From assembly GCA_020634315.1 (NCBI GenBank), contig JACKBV010000042.1:1-28279 (forward strand): a stretch of 28,279 bases of DNA. Reading direction: 5' to 3'. Both the position numbers and the translations under genes were made by a program. Shown one piece after another: positions 21,858 to 27,596 of the stretch. The notes under the pieces were generated by a model, which saw only the letters and a list, made by a program, of their open reading frames with translations, was not told the DNA's origin and made no database searches. The DNA comes from Ardenticatenaceae bacterium. Its GTDB lineage: Bacteria > Chloroflexota > Anaerolineae > Promineifilales > Promineifilaceae. The stretch's first letter is position 1; every line of letters begins with the position of its first letter.

Positions 21858-24716
21858 ATGAAAGCAAAATTAGGCAAACTCACGAATAAACGCACATTAG
21901 CCTCTGCTTTGTTCTGGACCTGGAATGTCATTTTCCTGGCATTCATGGCCCTCGGTTTTGCACCAACCGTTTTGCCGGAAATGTTAACGGCCGTACAAAG
22001 CGGCGAAATCCCCACCAGCTTCATCCTCTACGCCATCATCCTCACCCTGATCCCGGCGCTTGCCGTCATCCTGGGCCTGACCGTGCTGCGCGGGCAGCCA
22101 GAGCGGCTCTTTGCGCTCGGTTATGGCGTCGAAGGGCCGCTGATGATCCTGTTAGCGCTGCGCTTCTTCCTCGTGCGCCAGATGATACCGCCAGTTGCCA
22201 TGCTGCTGCTGGTTGCCGGTGTTGGCATTCTCGTCTACCTCTGGCAATTGCTTGACACCCACATCGACGAGCGCAGCCCCATTCTCGCCCTACTACGGCT
22301 GATTGGGCTGACGTGCCTGCTGCTCACCGGCATCTATGCCAGCATCGTGATCGCCTTTTACGCCTTGCCCTTGGGCGTGCAAGGCATCCTCTCCATTGAT
22401 GACTTTTTCCGCGAGATGTGGCGTGAATTAACAATGATGAACTGGAGCAGCATCCAATGGCGCATGGTTCCGTTCACGGTGTTGGGCATCACCATCGGCA
22501 TTTACAGTGCAACGTTGGTCGTGCTGATGCCCATTGCCGTCTCAATTTTGTACATTCGCGCGTGGTGGCGCGGCATCCAGGCCGTCGCCGCCAGCTACAA
22601 TCGCCCACGAGCCATCGCCATCAGTGTTGTCGTCATCATCCTGATTATCGTCAGCTTCATTCCGCTCACCCGACAGCCGCAGCAAACAGCCTTTGCCCTG
22701 CTGGAAACGCCACCGGCAAGCATTGATGAAGCGGAAGCGCTGCTGGCCCAGCAAGAGACGATTCGTACCGGACTGCTCAATGCCTATCTAGCGCCACAAC
22801 GTTATTTCAGCGCGGTTGGCGAAGTACGACATATTCGCGAAATTTATCGGGATGTTTTCGACCTGTCGCAGGAGCGGGCAACGCAGGTACAGCGTTTTTA
22901 TGAAGCTGTTACGCGCCCCATGCTCTACAACCCGGTAACGGCCGTTCCCGTCAACCAACAAAACTGGGGCAATCGCGCACTAACCAACGAACCGCCAGAA
23001 GCGGCCGCCCTGTACGAACAATTCTTCGACACCTCGATTGTGGAAGGCGAACACGACGCCGTCATCCAGGCGGTACGCTCCACCTGGAACATTGACCAGG
23101 CACGCGCCAATTGGCTGGCGGTAGATGACCGCGAAATTTACCTGACACGGCAGGAAGTGACTGTCACCGAACATGGCGACTGGGCAGAAATGGAACTGTA
23201 CGAGGTGTATGAGAATCAGACGACGCTGCGCCAGGAAGTGATCTATTACTTCAGTTTGCCGGAAACGGCCGTTATCACCGGCGTCTGGCTTGGTAACAGC
23301 GATGATCGTGACGAACGCTTCTCGTACATCGTTGCACCGCGCGGCGCGGCACAATCCACCTATCGCCGCGAAGTACGCCGCAACCTCGACCCGGCACTGG
23401 TAGAGCAAATTGGCCCCAGCCAATATCGCCTGCGCGTCTTTCCCATTGAGCCGCAAATGTGGGGATGGGACGACGACAGCCGCCAGAGTACATTAACGCC
23501 CGGCCCGGCCATGCACTTGTGGCTGACCTGGCAAGTGCTGGGCACGGACAGCGGTTGGCCGCTGCCATACCTGGCGCAAAAGCGCAATGTCTACTGGGAT
23601 GATGACACCGTGCGCCTGTTAAATGGCGCCGCGATGGAAGCTGACGAGACGACCTGGCTGCCGGCGTTTGCTGCGACGGCACAGCCCATTCGCCCGGCGG
23701 CGCATCGCGTAGATTTCCCCGGCGGACAAACGGTAATCGCGCAGCCCGCCACCACCGCCGAGATGCCCGTGCCAGCCAACGCGGCGCGGCTGGCGGTCGT
23801 GTTGGATCGGTCGCGCAGCATGGCGGCCTTGTCTGACGAAGTGACAGCGGCGCTGACGGAGATTGGCACCTGGGGAACGGCCGTTGACGTTTACCTGACC
23901 GCCTCCCCCATTCGTGGTGAAGCGGCGTCACGCGTCCCCTTGAGCGAGCTAGACACGGCAAACATCGTCTATTTTGGCGGGCAAAATGCCTCCGAACTGT
24001 TGGCGCAGTTCACGGCCTTGCAGGGAGACGCTGCGTATGACGCCATTTTTGTGCTGACGGATGGCACGGGATATAAGACGGGCGCATCGGCAACGGCCGT
24101 TGCCATTCCAGATGCGCCCATATGGATGATTCACCTAGACGGCCGTTTCCCCATAGGCTACGACGATGATACCCTCGCCGCCATCCAGGGCAGCGGTGGC
24201 GGCACAGTTGGCAGCATTGCCGACGCCCGCATCCGCTGGCTCGCCGCCGCCGACATTGTGGACAATTACACCTGGACTGTCATCCCCTCGACCGACACAG
24301 CCGCGTTTAGCGATCTCACCTCCGATGCCGCCTTTGCCTCGCTGGCGGCACGCCATCTCATTTTGGCCGAAATGGTGGCGCAGCGCGGCCAACTCAATGA
24401 CCTGGATACACTCGATGCCCTGCATGCCCTGGCTATTGAGCACAGCATCATCACGCCATACTCTTCAATGATTGTGCTGGTAACAGAACGGCAAGAAAAT
24501 TTGCTCAAGGATTTATCGGAGCAAGAGGATCGCTTTGATCGTGAATTTGAAGCGGTTGGCGAAACGGCTCCGGAAAATGCACTGACTGTCACCGGCGTGC
24601 CGGAGCCAGAGGAATGGCTGCTGCTGGCGCTGGCAGCCGCGATGCTGGTCTGGTATGTTCGCAGCGAACGTTCCACGGCTAACCTCCGGGAGGTTGGGAA
24701 TTTGCGCAGCCGGTAA
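21858..24716 (+). CDS. Multi-pass membrane protein with VIT and VWA domains and C-terminal PEP-CTERM signal
   Basis: Probable dedicated substrate of the adjacent exosortase, 952 aa. The N-terminal ~285 residues hold about seven membrane helices. An outside region follows with a VIT-like domain (about 410-510, from REIYLTRQEVTVTEHGDW to FSLPETAVITGVWLG) and a VWA domain whose MIDAS motif is intact (D650-R-S652-R-S654; later FVLTDGTG). Near the end V914-P-E-P-E-E-W920, a hydrophobic helix and R935-S-E-R938 form a PEP-CTERM sorting signal. The last 14 residues (939-952) and the stop are encoded by an intergenic repeat. From memory the architecture matches a small family called PEP-CTERM family integral membrane protein, known mainly from cyanobacteria. 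ATG 21858 has GGAG 6 nt upstream; ATG 21846 and GTG 21780 are in frame. Five AACGGCCGTT-type sites lie in it. Function unknown. Confidence 0.88.
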   Translation: MKAKLGKLTNKRTLASALFWTWNVIFLAFMALGFAPTVLPEMLTAVQSGEIPTSFILYAIILTLIPALAVILGLTVLRGQPERLFALGYGVEGPLMILLALRFFLVRQMIPPVAMLLLVAGVGILVYLWQLLDTHIDERSPILALLRLIGLTCLLLTGIYASIVIAFYALPLGVQGILSIDDFFREMWRELTMMNWSSIQWRMVPFTVLGITIGIYSATLVVLMPIAVSILYIRAWWRGIQAVAASYNRPRAIAISVVVIILIIVSFIPLTRQPQQTAFALLETPPASIDEAEALLAQQETIRTGLLNAYLAPQRYFSAVGEVRHIREIYRDVFDLSQERATQVQRFYEAVTRPMLYNPVTAVPVNQQNWGNRALTNEPPEAAALYEQFFDTSIVEGEHDAVIQAVRSTWNIDQARANWLAVDDREIYLTRQEVTVTEHGDWAEMELYEVYENQTTLRQEVIYYFSLPETAVITGVWLGNSDDRDERFSYIVAPRGAAQSTYRREVRRNLDPALVEQIGPSQYRLRVFPIEPQMWGWDDDSRQSTLTPGPAMHLWLTWQVLGTDSGWPLPYLAQKRNVYWDDDTVRLLNGAAMEADETTWLPAFAATAQPIRPAAHRVDFPGGQTVIAQPATTAEMPVPANAARLAVVLDRSRSMAALSDEVTAALTEIGTWGTAVDVYLTASPIRGEAASRVPLSELDTANIVYFGGQNASELLAQFTALQGDAAYDAIFVLTDGTGYKTGASATAVAIPDAPIWMIHLDGRFPIGYDDDTLAAIQGSGGGTVGSIADARIRWLAAADIVDNYTWTVIPSTDTAAFSDLTSDAAFASLAARHLILAEMVAQRGQLNDLDTLDALHALAIEHSIITPYSSMIVLVTERQENLLKDLSEQEDRFDREFEAVGETAPENALTVTGVPEPEEWLLLALAAAMLVWYVRSERSTANLREVGNLRSR

Positions 24717-24917
24717 TGGCTCCTTCGGAAATGTGGGTCGGATTGACAATCCGACCTATGCGGCAGCGGCCGGTAAAATCTCCTCAAAAAAGAGCCTCCC
24801 GGAGGTTGGAAATTTGCACAGCCGGTAATGTCCCCTTCGGAAATGTGGGTCGGATTGGCAATCCGACCTACGCGGCAGCGTCCGGTAAAGTCTCCTCAAA
24901 AAAACTCCCGGAGGTTC
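24681..24917. repeat. Tandem ~110-bp palindromic repeat, two full units and a partial third
   Basis: Units begin at 24681, 24793 and 24902 (spacings 112 and 109). Each full unit has three parts: a CCTCC(C/G)GGAGGTT palindrome; TTTGC.CAGCCGGTAATG; and a 21-bp near-perfect palindrome with arm GGTCGGATTG (24736-24756 and 24848-24868), followed by TCTCCTCAAAAAA. Differences between units are mostly single bases. The centre base of the 21-bp palindrome is A in one and G in the other. The first unit overlaps the end of the PEP-CTERM gene. The CCTCCCGGAGG core is shared with 15363-15458. Confidence 0.9.
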
Positions 24918-24959
24918 CTCTTCCGAGACACCACCAAACAGCAAAGGTCTAATGCCCAG

Positions 24960-25000
24960 ATTTGGGGGAGTCAGATATAATCGGGGGCATGTCCCCAAAT
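24960..25000 (+). promoter_or_regulatory. Promoter for leaderless transporter mRNA, flanked by an inverted repeat
   Basis: A perfect TATAAT (24976-24981) lies 7 nt before ATG 24989, so transcription should begin at the start codon. ATTTGGGG (24960-24967) and CCCCAAAT (24993-25000) form a perfect 8-bp inverted repeat around the -10 and start codon, in the position of an operator. No recognisable -35 is present, suggesting that an activator may be needed. Confidence 0.5.
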
Positions 25001-26734
25001 ATAAGGTTCCCACGATGCTGGTCTTTTCCTCCCACGACAAAAAGCCATCTACTGATTAGTTTGTGCATTGCTTTGGTCGTCCTGCTGCTGAGCAGACAGG
25101 TGCAGCCCGTGCAAGCCGTTGCGCCGGTTGATGGATATTTGCTCACCGGAAGTTTGTTGGATTCGCAAACACAGCCCATTGCCGCGGCCACAATTGAAGT
25201 GGTAACGGCCGTTGACAGCACCCCCCTCGCCGTCACAGAAAGCCAGGACTCAGGAGAATGGTCATTGGTCATCCCCGAAGTCCCATCGCAGAATTTCCAA
25301 GTGACCATTTCACGACATCATTTTGCGGCGCAGACGTTGGTCATTGACAATGACGCCCGCGCACAACTGGCAAACAGCGGCATCTACCGCGTCGGGTCAT
25401 TGACACTGCACCGGCAAATTGATGCCAGCTTTTGGGTGGCAACGGCCGTATTCCTGGGCGTTTTGCTGCTCATCGCCTTCGAGAAACTGCACAGCACCAC
25501 CGCCGCCCTCACCGGACTATCGGCGGTGATGCTTGCCACATTTCTCGGCGAAGCAGTTTGGGAGCCGCTTTACATTTTTAGCTTTGAGCGGGCGCTGCAT
25601 TACATCAATTGGGAGGTCATTTTTCTGGTGATGGCGATGATGATCATCATTGCCATTATTGAGGAAACAGGCATTTTTCAATGGATGGCGTTCCAGGCAT
25701 ATCGGCTCAGTCGGGGGCACAGTTGGTTATTGGTGCTGGTGTTGATGGGGGTAACGGCCGTTGCCTCTGCCCTGCTCGACAACTTCACCACCATGCTCCT
25801 CATGACCCCCATCAGCTTGCAAATCGGGCTGGCATTGGGCATCAATCCCCTCGCCTTCATCATTCCCGAAGTGCTGGCCTCCAACATTGGCGGCATCAGC
25901 ACCCTCATCGGCACGCCCACAAACATCCTCATCGGCGCCTACGCCGACATCGGCTTCACAGATTTCCTCGCCAACCAAACGGCCGGCGTCATCGTCGCCC
26001 TTGTGGCAGCGGGCGGCTACGTCATTTTTCATTATCGCGCCGAATGGCGCAAAGCGAGCGGCGGGATTTCGCCACGCCTGTATGCGCGTCTGCAACAAAA
26101 TGCCAGCATTGAAGACAGCGCTGCGCTGCTCAAAGCGGGGATTGTCTTTTTACTCGTCCTCGTCGGCTTCGTTGTTGGCGAACAGTATCACATCGTCCCC
26201 GCCGTCCCAGCCCTGATTGGCGCAACAGCCTTGTTAATCTGGCTCAAACCGGACATCAACGCCATGATTAAGGCAGTAGATTGGACGACGCTGGTCTTTT
26301 TTATGGCCCTGTTCATTGTCGTCGGTGCCGTGCAAGAAGTGGGCTTGATCAGCATGATCGCCGATGGAATCAGCCGTCTGGTGGGCAGCAATCTGGTGCT
26401 GGCAATTTTTGTGATGGTGTTTGGCGTAGGCACCCTGTCCACGGCAATTGCCAACATTCCATTGGCGGCATCTATGCTGCCGGTTGCCGAATTTCTCACG
26501 GGATCTGTACCAGGGGGCAGCAGCAAAGTGTTGTATTATGCGCTGTCTATGGGTGCGGCTATGGGCGGCAATGGCTTTCTCGTCGGAGCCGAAGCCAACC
26601 TGGTGACAGCGGGCATTACGGAGCAAGCTGGCTCACCCATTTCGTTCAAAGAGTTTCTGAAAATTGGCCTGCCGGTGACGTACCTGACACTCCTGGTCGG
26701 CTTTGTCTGGTTATTGATTCGTTTTGTCTGGTAA
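24989..26734 (+). CDS. ArsB/NhaD superfamily (P-protein-like) ion transporter with extracytoplasmic N-terminal domain
   Basis: Polytopic transporter of 581 aa in the ion transporter superfamily that includes ArsB, NhaD and the human P protein. A signal-like helix (HLLISLCIALVVLLLS) leads to an outside beta-sandwich of about 110 residues resembling a carboxypeptidase regulatory-like fold (GYLLTGSLLDSQTQPIAAATIEV..SGEWSLVIP). The permease follows with ~11 helices and both signature repeats: LLDNFTTMLLMTPI with NIGGISTLIGTPTNILIGA, and STAIANIPLAASMLP with GGNGFLVGAEANLVTAGI. The outside domain before the permease recalls P protein rather than ArsB; no ars genes are nearby. The start is ATG 24989, set by the 7-nt distance from TATAAT; the frame is open upstream to a TTG at 24962, but that lies before the -10. 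The ion is unknown: Na+/H+ exchange or anion export are both possible. Confidence 0.88.
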   Translation: MSPNIRFPRCWSFPPTTKSHLLISLCIALVVLLLSRQVQPVQAVAPVDGYLLTGSLLDSQTQPIAAATIEVVTAVDSTPLAVTESQDSGEWSLVIPEVPSQNFQVTISRHHFAAQTLVIDNDARAQLANSGIYRVGSLTLHRQIDASFWVATAVFLGVLLLIAFEKLHSTTAALTGLSAVMLATFLGEAVWEPLYIFSFERALHYINWEVIFLVMAMMIIIAIIEETGIFQWMAFQAYRLSRGHSWLLVLVLMGVTAVASALLDNFTTMLLMTPISLQIGLALGINPLAFIIPEVLASNIGGISTLIGTPTNILIGAYADIGFTDFLANQTAGVIVALVAAGGYVIFHYRAEWRKASGGISPRLYARLQQNASIEDSAALLKAGIVFLLVLVGFVVGEQYHIVPAVPALIGATALLIWLKPDINAMIKAVDWTTLVFFMALFIVVGAVQEVGLISMIADGISRLVGSNLVLAIFVMVFGVGTLSTAIANIPLAASMLPVAEFLTGSVPGGSSKVLYYALSMGAAMGGNGFLVGAEANLVTAGITEQAGSPISFKEFLKIGLPVTYLTLLVGFVWLLIRFVW

Positions 26735-26735
26735 A

Positions 26736-26805
26736 AGCGGGATACGCGGGGGTGAGGGGCAAATTAGCGCATAGCATCTGCCCTCGCAAATCCTGAAGTC
26801 CCGCT
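26736..26805 (+). other. Long imperfect stem-loop after the transporter gene
   Basis: AGCGGGA (26736-26742) pairs with TCCCGCT (26799-26805), and inside it GAGGGGCA (26754-26761) pairs with TGCCCTC (26779-26785) with one bulge. The structure begins 2 nt after the transporter stop. No T-run follows. It may protect or process the mRNA 3' end, or be part of the leader of the stress-protein gene. Confidence 0.45.
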
Positions 26806-26824
26806 AGTGTTAGCGATGAAAACC

Positions 26825-26877
26825 AACCTCCCGAAGGTTATCGGGACGCCCATCTCATGGGGCAAACCTGCGGGAGG
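26825..26877 (+). repeat. Hairpin-forming member of the CCTCCCGGAGG repeat family, upstream of usp
   Basis: AACCTCCCGAAGGTT (26825-26839) pairs with the arm ending AACCTGCGGGAGG (26865-26877) in 12 of 13 positions, and a nested GCCCAT-CTC-ATGGGG hairpin lies between. The left arm is itself a degenerate copy of the palindrome seen at 15363 and 24681. It ends 21 nt before the usp ATG and 8 nt before its AGGAG. Confidence 0.6.
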
Positions 26878-26898
26878 CCATGTTCAGGAGAGAGCTTC

Positions 26899-27363
26899 AT
26901 GACAACCATTCTTTGTGCCACACGGGGCGGTGCATCTAGTTTTCCGAATCAAGATCGCGCGATTGCCCTGGCGCAAGAGCGCCACGCGCAGTTGATCTTT
27001 TTGCACGTTGCCAATGTCACGTTTCTAAATCAATTCGCCTCGCCCAAAATTGTGGATATGGAAGCGGAATTGGAGGAGATGGGCGAATTTATGCTCATCA
27101 TGGCGGAGGAACGCGCCGAAAAAGCGGGCATAACCGCGCAAGGCGTGGCGCGGCAAGGGGGATTCCAACAGGCGCTGCAAGAGGTGATTGGGGAGTATGG
27201 GGTAACGGCCGTTACCCTTGGCGCACCAGTTCATGGCACAGCACTCACCACCACAGCCTACTTGCAAACACTCACCCAAACCCTGCTGCAAGAACACGCG
27301 GTCGAAGTATTCCTGCTGCACGATGGAGACATAATCGAGCATCATCTGCCCACCCCCAAATAA
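26899..27363 (+). CDS. Universal stress protein (UspA-like)
   Basis: Single-domain cytoplasmic protein of 154 aa with the alpha/beta USP layout: first strand TTILCATRGG, second strand AQLIFLHVANV, a long helix EAELEEMGEFMLIMAEERAEKAG, then GFQQALQEVIGEYGVTAVTLGAP and a last strand VEVFLLHD. The G-x2-G-x9-G-(S/T) ATP loop is not clear (LGAPVHGTALTTTAY), so it may belong to the non-ATP-binding group. ATG 26899 has AGGAG 8 nt upstream, which rules out an in-frame start at 26857 lying in a hairpin. It follows the transporter by 164 nt of structured DNA; USP genes often accompany transporters, and a regulatory link is plausible but not shown. An extended 16-bp form of the iterated palindrome (GGTAACGGCCGTTACC, 27201-27216) encodes V-T-A-V-T. 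Confidence 0.85.
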   Translation: MTTILCATRGGASSFPNQDRAIALAQERHAQLIFLHVANVTFLNQFASPKIVDMEAELEEMGEFMLIMAEERAEKAGITAQGVARQGGFQQALQEVIGEYGVTAVTLGAPVHGTALTTTAYLQTLTQTLLQEHAVEVFLLHDGDIIEHHLPTPK

Positions 27364-27370
27364 CGGATAA

Positions 27371-27404
27371 TTTGCCCTAAATCGGGCAAACATCCCGCAT
27401 TTTT
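27371..27404 (+). terminator. Possible terminator after usp
   Basis: TTTGCCC (27371-27377) and GGGCAAA (27384-27390) make a 7-bp stem with a 6-nt loop 8 nt after the usp stop. The nearest T-run (TTTTT, 27400-27404) is 9 nt further, so termination may be partial. Confidence 0.45.
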
Positions 27405-27515
27405 CAAGCCATTCCTGCATTCTGTCATGCCAATTACATGACATCTGTCGCACGAGTTTGCTCCTTGCTTCTTCTATACTTTCCTACATAGGGAAGTTGC
27501 GTACCCCACATCGCT

Positions 27516-27567
27516 CACAAGCAGGGATTAATCCTCGGATTCCTGCCTTCTTCCCTGGAGTCTTGTG
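27516..27567 (+). other. Structured leader upstream of sdhA
   Basis: CACAAGCAGGGA (27516-27527) pairs with TCCCTG (27552-27557) and CTTGTG (27562-27567), a 12-bp stem with a 4-nt bulge. A perfect palindrome GGATTAATCC (27525-27534) lies at its inner edge and could instead be an operator. The stem ends about 18 nt before the sdhA ribosome-binding site. It matches no riboswitch that I know. Confidence 0.45.
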
Positions 27568-27596
27568 ACAAGTCCATATCAACAAAGGAAAAGATT

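Larger units (their letters stand above)
312..27213. repeat. Dispersed highly iterated palindrome AACGGCCGTT (26 exact copies)
   Basis: Exact copies start at 312, 408, 7920, 8069, 8618, 9630, 9882, 12714, 12895, 13063, 13769, 13805, 14488, 14578, 15836, 17474, 20045, 20286, 20937, 22937, 23264, 23876, 24092, 25204, 25753 and 27204. Many more one-base variants share CGGCCGT. Many copies extend to GGNAACGGCCGTTNCC; 27201-27216 and 14486-14499 are longer perfect palindromes. Twenty-four copies are in genes: 22 read T-A-V, one N-G-R (7920) and one K-R-P (12895). Two are intergenic (13063 and 20045). Coordinates here span first to last copy; it is not a continuous element. Confidence 0.95.

Noticed and set aside
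23275..23961. A 228-codon minus-strand frame
   Set aside because: It is antisense to the VIT/VWA protein and encodes an Arg/Pro/Ser-rich sequence typical of an antisense reading of GC-rich coding DNA.
24681..24917. Possible CRISPR array
   Set aside because: There are only two and a fraction units of ~110 bp that are alike along their whole length, with no unique spacers and no cas genes.
26857..26898. Upstream GTG or ATG-like start for the universal stress protein
   Set aside because: That segment lies inside a repeat-derived hairpin and encodes a non-family peptide, whereas ATG 26899 has AGGAG and begins directly at the first USP strand.
27458..27490. Promoter for sdhA (TTGCTC ... TATACT)
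   Set aside because: The spacer is only 11 nt and other pairings are no better; TATACT at 27475-27480 alone is not enough.
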